A stretch of DNA of 37,701 bases from an uncultured Lachnobacterium sp. (lineage in GTDB: Bacteria; Bacillota; Clostridia; Lachnospirales; Lachnospiraceae). The DNA is taken from positions 1-37,701 of the forward strand of contig URLU01000003.1 of assembly GCA_900548765.1 (NCBI GenBank), read 5' to 3'. The translations under genes and the position numbers were made by a program. Below the pieces are notes generated by a model, which saw nothing but the letters and a program-made list of their open reading frames with translations, was not told the DNA's origin and did not search any database. Below are positions 1-7,869 of the stretch, one piece after another (position 1 is the stretch's first letter; the number at the start of each line of letters is the position of its first letter).

Positions 1-1
1 G

Positions 2-1066
2 ATTCATCTTGGAAGAAAGCCGGAGGATCTTCTGGAAACATTGGTAAATATGGTACTGGGTTCGCCAGCAATATGCATTTATCGTTCTAATGGAAGAAGC
101 ACAGCCAGAGCAACATCGCTTGCAAAGGTATTTGTCAATAATTTCAATTTACCGGAGTCAACAGCTATCATTGATCTTGCTTATGGCAGATGCAGGGATG
201 ATAATTCCCATTGGCAGAATGTACTTAAATACTGTAAAGATGGCTGTTTTCAGGCAATGATTGATGAATATATCCATATGCTGAAAGAAACAGCAGGTTT
301 TCAGTCGGATGGAAATCAGTATCAGATCGTGCATGACATGATGATGGATTCATTGAAAATACATACAGCCACCTATATCGCTGATACTTATCCTGATTTC
401 AAAAAACGTATTAACGGAGCGGACAGGAAGAGTGATGGATGTCGAATAAGGTCGAGCTATGCAGTTGGCTTTACAAAGGATGCAGGCGATAATTCAAAGG
501 TAGTCATGCGTAAAGAAAATATCAGAAATGCCTTTAACTCACCAATGCGTCCATTTGTGCTTGCCACAACATCAATCGGACAGGAAGGACTTGATTTTCA
601 TAATTACTGCCGAGTGATTATGCACTGGAATCTTCCAAGTAATCCTATAGATTTAGAGCAAAGAGAAGGCAGAATTAATAGATTTAAGTGTCTTGCAATC
701 AGACAGAATGTTGCTGATAAATATGGCAAGGCAGATGGGATGGGATTTAAGCGTGACATATGGACAGAAATGTTTGAAGCAGCAAAGGCGGAAAAGCAGA
801 ATGATCAGTCAGAGCTTGTACCATTCTGGTGTTTCGGAAAGAATCAGAGTGTAAAAATAGAAAGGCTTGTGCCAATGTATCCTATGAGTAAGGATGAGGT
901 GAATTATGAAAGGCTGATAAAGATTCTGTCTCTTTACCGGCTTACATTAGGGCAGGCAAGGCAGGAAGAACTTCTGGAGTATTTATTCAAGGAGTTCAAG
1001 GACACAAGCGGATTGAAGAAACTGTTTATCGACTTGAGTCCATTTTCAAAGGGAAAAGAAGGTTGA
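2..1066 (+). CDS. SF2/SNF2-type helicase, C-terminal part (truncated by window edge)
   Basis: The reading frame is open to the left edge, so this is the C-terminal part (about 354 residues) of a larger protein; the first internal ATG is at 41. The visible part includes a helicase C-terminal domain: the ATTSIGQEGLDFH stretch corresponds to motif V and the DLEQREGRINRF stretch to motif VI, whose arginines contact the ATP gamma-phosphate in SF2 enzymes. The N-terminal RecA-like domain with Walker A and DEAD/DEAH boxes would lie outside the window. SNF2-like helicases with this C-terminal style are common in restriction and anti-phage islands, but nothing else visible here proves such a context. 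Family assignment is good; the biological role is open. Confidence 0.72.
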   Translation: MHLGRKPEDLLETLVNMVLGSPAICIYRSNGRSTARATSLAKVFVNNFNLPESTAIIDLAYGRCRDDNSHWQNVLKYCKDGCFQAMIDEYIHMLKETAGFQSDGNQYQIVHDMMMDSLKIHTATYIADTYPDFKKRINGADRKSDGCRIRSSYAVGFTKDAGDNSKVVMRKENIRNAFNSPMRPFVLATTSIGQEGLDFHNYCRVIMHWNLPSNPIDLEQREGRINRFKCLAIRQNVADKYGKADGMGFKRDIWTEMFEAAKAEKQNDQSELVPFWCFGKNQSVKIERLVPMYPMSKDEVNYERLIKILSLYRLTLGQARQEELLEYLFKEFKDTSGLKKLFIDLSPFSKGKEG

Positions 1067-1232
1067 TGTGATGCTCTATGATAAAGTGAACTTGAAAGTA
1101 AGGGATTGATAGATTGTAATAGCAAATGATGGAAATACAGAGGTATTCTATTTGAAGAATCCAACAGGACTATCTTGTGGATGTAATTATGATATGGATT
1201 CAAAAAGAACTAGAGAGGCAGGAAAAGAAATT

Positions 1233-1637
1233 TTGAAATTAAAAAACGTTTTGATAGTAGTTGATGATATGGAAGAATCTATTCAGTTTTATCAGGAAAT
1301 GTTTGGATTGCAGGTAATTATGAAACAGGAAGGCAATACAATATTGTCTGAAGGTCTGGTATTACAGGAGGCAAAATTATGGGGAGATGCCATTGGAGTT
1401 TTTACAACGCCATATAATAATGCGACTGAACTATATTTTGAAGATAATGATGTTGAGGGACTGGTAGATAAACTTACTTCAAGTGATATTTTTGTGAGGT
1501 TTCAGACTGAATTGACGGAATTGGATGGAGGACAAAAGATGGTGAGATTTTATGATCCATCAGGAAATCTTATAGAAGTACGAACTCCGGCGAATTATAT
1601 CAGTCCATATAAAATATATCCATGCCCATTGGACTGA
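1233..1637 (+). CDS. VOC-fold (glyoxalase/bleomycin-resistance-like) protein
   Basis: A 134-residue protein with the typical VOC opening (LKNVLIVVDDMEESIQFYQEMFGLQV) and closing segment (RFYDPSGNLIEVRTP), two beta-alpha-beta-beta-beta units forming one metal- or ligand-binding fold. Members include glyoxalase I, ring-cleaving dioxygenases and antibiotic-binding proteins; the substrate cannot be read from the sequence. I chose the TTG at 1233 because it sits after a GAGGCAGG ribosome site and gives the normal family N-terminus. The frame is open upstream to a TTG at 1152, which would add 27 residues rich in Cys and Asn that do not belong to the VOC fold. It follows the helicase fragment by about 170 bases and is probably transcribed separately or weakly. 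Confidence 0.7.
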   Translation: MKLKNVLIVVDDMEESIQFYQEMFGLQVIMKQEGNTILSEGLVLQEAKLWGDAIGVFTTPYNNATELYFEDNDVEGLVDKLTSSDIFVRFQTELTELDGGQKMVRFYDPSGNLIEVRTPANYISPYKIYPCPLD

Positions 1638-1830
1638 GTATTTATCCAATATAGTTGAATATATAGGTCTAAACCTTATGTATACATATAAATTGGACAG
1701 ATAAACTTCCGAAATCAAGTGAATATGTCAGTCCAATACCCCCAAATATATAGGGGCTGGACTGACAATCTTTATAAATCAACCACATATTTCAGTCCAA
1801 ATCCCGAATAACAAAGAAAATAGACTGATT
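1629..1830. repeat. Cluster of short palindromic repeats (TTGGACTGA / TCAGTCCAA)
   Basis: In the gene-free stretch 1638-1923 the nonamer TTGGACTGA recurs in both orientations: forward at 1629, reverse complement at 1728 and 1792, and degenerate forward copies near 1693, 1758 and 1821. The copies at 1727-1735 and 1758-1766 form a perfect 9-bp inverted repeat around a C-run and G-run that can extend the stem. Two longer units (from 1723 and 1787) share an ATAT-x-TCAGTCCAA-xx-CCC pattern 64 bp apart. It resembles a REP-like palindromic repeat cluster; no coding potential is seen here. Confidence 0.5.
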
Positions 1831-1909
1831 ACCATATAATCACTAAAATACAAGCAGCCAGCCAAGCCCACCAGCCCCCGCCAGCTTCTCTGGACGCATA
1901 CAAACAAAA

Positions 1910-1931
1910 GAGGATAGCCACAGCTATCCTC
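1910..1931 (-). terminator. Rho-independent terminator of tyrA
   Basis: GAGGATAGC (1910-1918) and GCTATCCTC (1923-1931) form a perfect 9-bp stem with a 4-base loop. Read on the minus strand it is followed by CTTTTGTTTG, a T-rich tail. The tyrA stop codon lies inside the stem. Confidence 0.8.
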
Positions 1932-3024
1932 TCCGATATATAGTATAATTCCTTTCTTCTAGTATTTCAACAGCCCTTTCCATAGCCAGAGAATCATTAA
2001 ACTCAATCCTCAGGACACCCTGGTCAAATTCCCTGTTATTCACAATACCGATATTCTTAATACTGATATTCTGAAAAGCAAGAAGGCTTGCAACGATTGC
2101 GATAACACCGGCTTCATCAGGTAAATCCACATAGATTTCAAAGAACTCATCCTTGATTTTATTGCCGGGGATAAAGAGTGAATCTCTGTATTCCTTGGCA
2201 TCCCCAAAGTATTTGAGGAGAGTATCACTGTCGTTATTTGCTATGTAGCTTCTCAAACTGCCAAAGTAATCCATGTATTTATCCATGAGTCCAAGTATCT
2301 GCTCTTTGTTGGAGCTGCAGATATTCTGCCACATAACAGGTGAGGAGGCAGCAATTCTTGTTACATCTCTGAAACCGCCTGCTGCAATAGTCTTCATTGT
2401 CTCATTTTCGGAATCAATGTCGTTTACCATATTTACCAGTGAATAAGCAATCATATGCGGCAGATGGCTTATTGCAGCGGTTGCATGGTCATGCTCCCTG
2501 TAATCCAGTACCAGCGGCAGCGAGCCAAGGGATGATACAAAATCCTTAAACTCTAAAATCGTCTCATCAGGGGTCCTGCTTGTAGGTGTGATAATATAGT
2601 AGGTATTTTCAAACAGACGCTCAGTAGAGTATTGCAGACCGGTTTTCTCAGAACCTGTCATAGGATGTCCACCTATGAAGTTATCCTCCATACCAAGCTC
2701 TATAACCTTCTCATGTATTTCTGTTTTGGTGCTTCCCACATCTGTTATGATACAGTCACTTTTGATTATATCCTTAAGCTGTGCCAGATATTCTACATTT
2801 TTATGGACAGGTGCGCAGAGAAAAATCAGGTTACAGTCCTTAAAATCTGACATTTCAAGAGGTGCCTTATTCTGACATAAGCCCATATCATGTGCAAGTG
2901 TGATAGTACTGGCATGTCCGGCTGTCGCATATATTTGTGTGGCTGGTTTAAGCTCCCTGATTTTTTTGGCAAGGGAGCCTCCGATTAGTCCAAGCCCTAT
3001 AAATCCGATTTTTTCAAATTTCAT
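1924..3024 (-). CDS. tyrA: Prephenate dehydrogenase with C-terminal ACT domain
   Basis: Converts prephenate to 4-hydroxyphenylpyruvate with NAD in tyrosine synthesis (cytoplasm). The 366-residue protein opens with a Rossmann dinucleotide motif GLGLIGGSL (residues 10-18), carries the family signature GGHPMTGSE near residue 138, and ends in an ACT domain (YVDLPDEAGVIAIVASLL and following, about residues 295-366), which in this family usually gives tyrosine feedback control. The start ATG at 3024 follows a GGAGG ribosome site. A minus-strand -10 box (TATAAT, plus-strand 3064-3069) lies in the divergent region shared with the EF-G-like gene. Monocistronic, closed by the hairpin at 1910-1931. Confidence 0.93.
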   Translation of the reverse strand: MKFEKIGFIGLGLIGGSLAKKIRELKPATQIYATAGHASTITLAHDMGLCQNKAPLEMSDFKDCNLIFLCAPVHKNVEYLAQLKDIIKSDCIITDVGSTKTEIHEKVIELGMEDNFIGGHPMTGSEKTGLQYSTERLFENTYYIITPTSRTPDETILEFKDFVSSLGSLPLVLDYREHDHATAAISHLPHMIAYSLVNMVNDIDSENETMKTIAAGGFRDVTRIAASSPVMWQNICSSNKEQILGLMDKYMDYFGSLRSYIANNDSDTLLKYFGDAKEYRDSLFIPGNKIKDEFFEIYVDLPDEAGVIAIVASLLAFQNISIKNIGIVNNREFDQGVLRIEFNDSLAMERAVEILEERNYTIYRRG

Positions 3025-3140
3025 ATTTCCCTCCGAGTAATTTTATCACTCAATTTTATATATATTATAATAAATCTCTTTAGAAACTTAAAGTGTAAAA
3101 GTGAAATTGTGAATATTTAAGGTAATTTTGCATAAAACTA

Positions 3141-3169
3141 TTGTAAATACATAACAATATTAGTACAAT
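3141..3169 (+). promoter_or_regulatory. Sigma-A promoter of the EF-G-like gene
   Basis: TTGTAA (3141-3146), a 17-bp spacer and TACAAT (3164-3169), 35 bases before the start codon at 3204. The ribosome site is GGGAGG at 3190-3195. Confidence 0.55.
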
Positions 3170-3203
3170 ATAACCATATAATAAATTGTTGGGAGGTACT
3201 TAT

Positions 3204-5294
3204 ATGAATGTTTTTACTACGGATAAGATCCGAAACGTCGTTCTGCTGGGGCATGGTGGCAGCGGAAAGACATCATTGACAGAAGCTATGGCCTATCTTG
3301 CTTGTTTGACAACACGAATGGGTACAGTTGCAGATGGAAATACAATCAGCGATTTTGACAAAGAAGAGACAAAGCGCAAGTTTTCCATTCATACATCAGT
3401 TGTTCCTATTCCATGGAACGATGTAAAGATAAACATTTTGGATACTCCTGGTTATTTTGATTTTGTGGGGGAAGTTGAGGAGGCTGTCTCAGTTGCGGAT
3501 GCAGCAATTATTGTGGTATCTGGCAAGGCGGGAATTGAGACCGGCACAAAGAGAGCCTGGGAGATATGTGAGAAGTACAATCTGCCTAGAATGATTTTTG
3601 TCACAGACATGGATATCGATAATGCAAGCTTCAGACAGGTGGTTGAGGACCTGCAGACCTTATATGGCAAGAAGATTGCTCCGTTCCATCTGCCAATCAG
3701 GGAAAACGGACAGTTCGTGGGATATGTAAATGTTGTCCAGCAGAAGGCGAAGAGATGGAACGACAAGGGCACAGTAGATAAGTTTGATGTGCCTGATTAT
3801 TCACAGGAAAATCTGGGAATCTGCAGGGAAGCCCTGCTTGAGGCTGTTGCAGAGACCAGTGAAGAGTTTATGGACAGGTATTTTAATGGGGATGAGTTTT
3901 CTGAGGATGAAATCCGTCAGGCTCTCCGTGTAAATGTCATAGATGGTTCAATTGTTCCTGTGCTTATGGGTTCAAATATTATGGCTCGTGGAATGTACAC
4001 ACTCATGTGTGATATTGTTAAATATTTCCCAAGCCCTGACAGAAAGGAATGTGCCGGTATCAATACCAAGACCAATGAGGTTTATCCGGCAAACTATGAT
4101 TTCTCAAAGGCAAAGACAGCCTATGTATTTAAGTCAATTGTGGACCCATACATTGGAAAATATTCACTTATTAAGGTGAATTCAGGAGTGCTTAAGTCTG
4201 ATGATACACTTTACAATTATCACAGAGACTTTGATGAGAAGCTGGGTCATTTGTATGTGATAAGGGGCAACAAGGTAGAGGAGGTGCCAGAGCTTCATGC
4301 AGGAGACATCGGAGCACTTGCCAAGCTCCAGAAGACTCTGACAACAGATTCACTGTCCACCAGGAATACACCTGTGGCATACATACGAGCAGCAATCTCA
4401 AAACCATATGTATCAATGCGCTACAAAGCAAAGAACAAGGGTGATGAGGATAAGATTTCGCAGGCATTGCAGAAGCTTCTGATGGAGGATTTGACTCTTA
4501 ATAATGTAAATGATTCTGAGAATGGACAGACACTCCTCTATGGTATGGGAGACCAGCATCTGGATGTAGTTGTGAGCACCTTGCTTGAAAAATACAAGGT
4601 TGAGATTGAGCTTAAGCGTCCAAGAGTTGCCTTTAAGGAGACACTTAGAAAGAAAGCTGACGTAGAATATAAATATAAAAAGCAGTCTGGCGGACATGGC
4701 CAGTACGGACATGTAAAGATGACCTTTGAGCCATCTGGCGATTTGGAGACACCATATGTCTTCGAGCAGTGCGTTGTGGGCGGAGCAGTCCCAAAGAATT
4801 TTTTCCCAGCTGTAGAAAAGGGCATTGCAGAATCAGTAAAGAAGGGACCTATGGCAGCTTACCCAGTAACAGGCGTTAAGGCTGTGCTTTATGATGGCAC
4901 TTATCATCCAGTAGATTCCTCTGAGATGGCATTTAAGGTTGCTGCTATGCAGGCATTTAAGAAGGGCTTTATGGAGGCTTCCCCTGTATTGCTTGAGCCG
5001 ATTGCAGCTCTTAAGGTTGTGGTACCGGATGAATATACCGGCGATATAATGGGAGACTTAAATAAGAGACGTGGAAGAGTTATGGGCATGAACCCGGTTG
5101 ACAATGGTTATCAGGAAATCATGGCTGATATACCTTATCTGGAGTTATATGGCTATAATACACAGCTTCGTTCCATGACCAGTGGCAGCGGTACCTTCTC
5201 TTATGAGTTTGCCAGATATGAGCAGGCACCGGAGGATGTGGCTGCAAGAGAAATAGAGGAGAGGAAGAATAAGCTTGTCGAAATTGAAGAATAG
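3204..5294 (+). CDS. Elongation factor G-like translational GTPase (FusA2 type)
   Basis: A 696-residue protein with the full EF-G domain order: GTPase domain, beta-barrel domain II, and domains III-V including VVGGAVPKNFFPAVEKGI and the C-terminal RRGRVMGM segment. P-loop GHGGSGKT at residues 16-23 and G3 DTPG at 80-83 are intact. Two GTPase elements deviate from canonical EF-G: the switch I RGIT motif reads KRKFSI, and the G4 NKxD motif reads TDMD (134-137). This is the pattern of the paralogous EF-G-like group rather than the housekeeping factor, so its role may be accessory (stress or ribosome-associated). ATG 3204 is preferred over a TTG at 3186 because GGGAGG lies between them. The downstream gene overlaps its 3' end by 20 bases. 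Confidence 0.88.
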   Translation: MNVFTTDKIRNVVLLGHGGSGKTSLTEAMAYLACLTTRMGTVADGNTISDFDKEETKRKFSIHTSVVPIPWNDVKINILDTPGYFDFVGEVEEAVSVADAAIIVVSGKAGIETGTKRAWEICEKYNLPRMIFVTDMDIDNASFRQVVEDLQTLYGKKIAPFHLPIRENGQFVGYVNVVQQKAKRWNDKGTVDKFDVPDYSQENLGICREALLEAVAETSEEFMDRYFNGDEFSEDEIRQALRVNVIDGSIVPVLMGSNIMARGMYTLMCDIVKYFPSPDRKECAGINTKTNEVYPANYDFSKAKTAYVFKSIVDPYIGKYSLIKVNSGVLKSDDTLYNYHRDFDEKLGHLYVIRGNKVEEVPELHAGDIGALAKLQKTLTTDSLSTRNTPVAYIRAAISKPYVSMRYKAKNKGDEDKISQALQKLLMEDLTLNNVNDSENGQTLLYGMGDQHLDVVVSTLLEKYKVEIELKRPRVAFKETLRKKADVEYKYKKQSGGHGQYGHVKMTFEPSGDLETPYVFEQCVVGGAVPKNFFPAVEKGIAESVKKGPMAAYPVTGVKAVLYDGTYHPVDSSEMAFKVAAMQAFKKGFMEASPVLLEPIAALKVVVPDEYTGDIMGDLNKRRGRVMGMNPVDNGYQEIMADIPYLELYGYNTQLRSMTSGSGTFSYEFARYEQAPEDVAAREIEERKNKLVEIEE

Positions 5295-6600
5295 AAGGAC
5301 TGGAATTTTATACGCATGCATTTTTGTATTATCTGTTCTTATAAGCTTAAAAGTTGAAAGATTTTATGCACAACAGATGCCCGAGGAGAGTGATGAGCTC
5401 TCTTTGGGCTTTTCTGCCCCTTTGACACAGGCATATGATGGGCTGTCCAATGATGAGGGATGCTCATATATCGTATATGTGCTGGATGGCGCAGTAAATA
5501 ACATAGAAAACCCAGACAGACTGGAAGCCGGACAGACCATGACATTAGGGCTTCCCCACAAATTTGGATATTATTTTCAGGGCTGGTATCTGGACCCTGA
5601 TTTTAAATATAAGGTTAAGGAAGTGACCGGGCAGAAGGGAAAGGCAGTCACTGTGTACGCCAAGTGGCTTAGAAAGGTGAATAATATATACAATGTAGAA
5701 AACTACGAGTATTCATCCAGCGAAAGGCTTAACCCGGACACTGTTTTACTAAAGGATTGTGATTATTACTTTATCGAGGACTTGAAAATTCCCGGTATGC
5801 CGGAGACTAAGGAGGAGGACTTCTTCAACAACTACATTTTCAGTGAGTCACAGTGCCCGCAGGGACTCTGCATAGCGGATGATTATATATTGATTACCTC
5901 ATATTCAGAGGAAGAGGACTGCATGGGAGAGCTGATGGTATTTGATATTACAACAGGTGACTATCTTCTGACTCTGGGCATGGATTCCATGAGCCATCTG
6001 GGAGGCATAACCTATGATGGGGAAAATGTCTGGGTGTGCAATTCCAATAACAACACGGTGGAGAGGATATCATATGATTTTATAAAGCTTATGGCGACAC
6101 AAAATCCCAAGGAGTTTGTGGATGCCACAGCAGTAGTGGATGTGTATCCGGTCAAAAATAAGCCATCCTGCATCACCTGCTATGGCGGCAGGCTCTGGGT
6201 GGCTACCCATACACTGATGTGGAAGTCAAAGATGGTGGCATACTATTTTAATTCGGATGCCAATGAGTTAAATGCACTTAACAAGTACACTATCCCTGCA
6301 AAGGTGCAGGGGGTAGCTTTTGATGACAATGGCAAGGTCTACCTGAGTACATCCTATGGCAGAAACTCATCATCTTATATGAAGATTTACTCATCACTTA
6401 TAAAATTATCCTCCGAGCCGGGAAAACCAGAAAAGCAGATAGAAATGCCACCGGGCTCAGAGGAAATAGATGTGCGTAATGATACTGCGTATGTGATTTT
6501 TGAAACTGCTGGTGAAAAATATCTTGAGGGAACTGACGGCAAAGGCTTTTGTGTCAGCCCATTGGATAAAATATTAGCCATAAATATTGCAGGTTTTTAA
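5275..6600 (+). CDS. Membrane-anchored extracellular protein, InlB-type repeat plus propeller-like region
   Basis: A 441-residue protein of unknown function. One N-terminal hydrophobic segment (about residues 11-26, GILYACIFVLSVLISL) likely anchors it outside the membrane. Residues about 65-130 resemble a Listeria/Bacteroides InlB B-repeat (a GYYFQGWYLDPDF core, ending in VYAKW). The rest has short repeated strands with GGITYDGENVWVCN and GVAFDDNGKVYLST, typical of a beta-propeller (NHL/SMP-30-like). The TTG start at 5275 overlaps the EF-G-like gene by 20 bases and has an AGGAGAGGAAG ribosome site inside it, so translation is likely coupled. The link between a cell-surface protein and a translational GTPase is not explained. 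Confidence 0.7.
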   Translation: MSKLKNRRTGILYACIFVLSVLISLKVERFYAQQMPEESDELSLGFSAPLTQAYDGLSNDEGCSYIVYVLDGAVNNIENPDRLEAGQTMTLGLPHKFGYYFQGWYLDPDFKYKVKEVTGQKGKAVTVYAKWLRKVNNIYNVENYEYSSSERLNPDTVLLKDCDYYFIEDLKIPGMPETKEEDFFNNYIFSESQCPQGLCIADDYILITSYSEEEDCMGELMVFDITTGDYLLTLGMDSMSHLGGITYDGENVWVCNSNNNTVERISYDFIKLMATQNPKEFVDATAVVDVYPVKNKPSCITCYGGRLWVATHTLMWKSKMVAYYFNSDANELNALNKYTIPAKVQGVAFDDNGKVYLSTSYGRNSSSYMKIYSSLIKLSSEPGKPEKQIEMPPGSEEIDVRNDTAYVIFETAGEKYLEGTDGKGFCVSPLDKILAINIAGF

Positions 6601-6815
6601 TTTAACAGCTTGATTAGGTTTTCGACCTGCTTCTGATTTTTGGGAGGCAGGTCTTTTACCAGTATATTACAGATTGTAGTGACCTCATCCTTGGTGAAGG
6701 ATATGCCATTGTTCCTGGCTTCCTTGATATTTTCCATCAAAAAGGGAATAGCCTGCATCATGTCTGATGGCTTTTGCTTCTGTTCAAAAGACTGAATAAA
6801 TTCCTGTTTTGTCAA
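6597..6815 (-). CDS. Small conserved-looking protein of unknown function
   Basis: A 72-residue soluble, mostly helical protein (opening MTKQEFIQSF, ending in VENLIKLLN) that I do not recognise. It starts at a TTG with an AGGAG ribosome site that overlaps the stop codon of the upstream minus-strand gene at 6824, so the two form an operon and are probably co-translated. Its stop codon overlaps the stop codon of the convergent plus-strand gene ending at 6600. It is a real gene by spacing and ribosome site, without a functional hint. Confidence 0.6.
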   Translation of the reverse strand: MTKQEFIQSFEQKQKPSDMMQAIPFLMENIKEARNNGISFTKDEVTTICNILVKDLPPKNQKQVENLIKLLN

Positions 6816-6823
6816 AATAACTC

Positions 6824-7156
6824 CTAATTAAAAAATAATTCATGATTGTCAAGAATACTGAAGATACTAAGCAGGGTATCAATAGTTTCCTGTTCTTTTG
6901 GGGTGCAGAATTTTTTAACTGCATTCAGCATGGCTGTGCGTCTGCCGGCAGGGTCATTTGCCTCCGCTGCAGCCAGAGTCTGGTTGGACTCAGAAAAAAT
7001 ATTCATGCAGTTAATCATCTGTATGTACTGAATCAGCATGGAAAACTGCCTCTGCTGACCGGATGGTAAATAAGGAATAAAAGATTTTATAATTTGAAGT
7101 TCCTTAGTCTGGGTCATTTCATCATAAGGAGTAAAAAGAGGGTTTGTTTCGCTCAT
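6824..7156 (-). CDS. Small helical protein of unknown function, first gene of a two-gene operon
   Basis: A 110-residue protein without signal peptide or membrane segment. The composition (repeated amphipathic helices, a QTLAAAEANDPAGRRTAML stretch, then TPKEQETIDTLLSIFSIL) suggests a small helix-bundle protein; I do not recognise a family. The start has a weak AAAGG site. It is followed by the 72-residue gene with only 8 bases between them. The pair may be lineage-specific; no domain evidence supports a role. Confidence 0.6.
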   Translation of the reverse strand: MSETNPLFTPYDEMTQTKELQIIKSFIPYLPSGQQRQFSMLIQYIQMINCMNIFSESNQTLAAAEANDPAGRRTAMLNAVKKFCTPKEQETIDTLLSIFSILDNHELFFN

Positions 7157-7242
7157 AAAATGCCTTTTTTATTTGAATATATGTTTTTATTATCACATTA
7201 TGCATAAAATTTCATATAAATATAAAAAAGGGAATGTTTTCT

Positions 7243-7416
7243 ATGGGCAGACTTATTATAGATGGTAACAATGTATATGAAATTGATGAAAACTGCATAA
7301 AAAATCACAGGGTAAGCAGTCAGTGTGGTGTGCTTGAAAAACTGAGGGAGAGCGAAAAAAACTCAGACCGGACACCAGCCCATCAGGGTACAGACAGCAG
7401 GAAGCGGACCATATAG
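7243..7416 (+). CDS. Small protein of unknown function (57 residues)
   Basis: The product opens MGRLIIDGNNVYEIDENC and then becomes a charged, probably disordered tail. The ATG at 7243 sits 9 bases after an AGGGA ribosome site; an ATG at 7234 touches that site and is less likely. The ordered N-terminus (a short beta hairpin followed by Glu/Asp) and proper start region make it plausible as a real small gene, but no function can be given. It lies alone between a divergent and a convergent gene. Confidence 0.5.
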   Translation: MGRLIIDGNNVYEIDENCIKNHRVSSQCGVLEKLRESEKNSDRTPAHQGTDSRKRTI

Positions 7417-7438
7417 GCCCGCTTCCAAAAGATGTATA

Positions 7439-7663
7439 TTAGAAAATTGAAGAGCCGTTGCAGCCACCACAGCATAATAACAATAAGATGATGATGAGAC
7501 AACTGTTATTATTGTCTGAGCATCCGTTATTTCCAAAGCTCATTGTATTATTTCCACAGCAGCAGAAGAGGAGAATAATAATCCAGATGATTGAATTACA
7601 TCCACATCCATTTCCTTCGTTACATCCATTACATCCACAGTTTGTTGCAGCTAAATCACTCAT
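7439..7663 (-). CDS. Cysteine-rich small membrane-associated protein
   Basis: A 74-residue protein with 13 cysteines. It consists of a Cys/Gly/Asn-rich head (NCGCNGCNEGNGCGCN), a hydrophobic run SIIWIIILLF ending in CCC, a Gly/Asn linker and a second hydrophobic run CLIIILLLLCC. The layout suggests a membrane-inserted or self-associating small protein in which cysteines flank both hydrophobic runs. Small proteins of this look occur in Clostridia and have been given a chorion-class high-cysteine label in automatic annotation; no function is established to my knowledge. The start has a perfect GGAGGTCACTT ribosome region. It is monocistronic, convergent with the small gene ending at 7416. Confidence 0.7.
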   Translation of the reverse strand: MSDLAATNCGCNGCNEGNGCGCNSIIWIIILLFCCCGNNTMSFGNNGCSDNNNSCLIIILLLLCCGGCNGSSIF

Positions 7664-7778
7664 AAGTGACCTCCAAAATATTTGATTTACAGTATAGTCT
7701 ATGTGGGGTGCCAGAATGTGTTACAAAATATTTCGGTTTATACTCATATATTTGTACAAAATAATCCCAAAACAGATA

Positions 7779-7807
7779 TTGACGATACAAGTATAATTGT
7801 ATACAAT
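7779..7807 (+). promoter_or_regulatory. Promoter of the Re-citrate synthase operon
   Basis: TTGACG (7779-7784), a 17-bp spacer and TACAAT (7802-7807). The -10 lies inside the palindrome at 7793-7810. The transcript would have about 55 bases of leader before ATG 7870. Confidence 0.65.
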
Positions 7808-7810
7808 TAT
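7793..7810. promoter_or_regulatory. Perfect 18-bp palindrome, candidate operator for the GntR regulator
   Basis: ATAATTGTATACAATTAT is identical to its reverse complement and covers the -10 box. Its TTGTATACAA core is the type of site bound by FadR/FCD-class GntR repressors. The only GntR-family gene in the window is the second gene of this same operon (9279-9965), so negative autoregulation is the simplest reading. The binding is inferred. Confidence 0.55.
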
Positions 7811-7869
7811 TCAAAAGGTTAATATTCTATAAATATTCAACACAAATGTATAAAGTTTGGAGAAGAAAA

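Noticed and set aside
1152..1232. Longer VOC protein starting at TTG 1152
   Set aside because: The added 27 residues are not part of the fold, and a ribosome site precedes TTG 1233. It may be a remnant of another gene.
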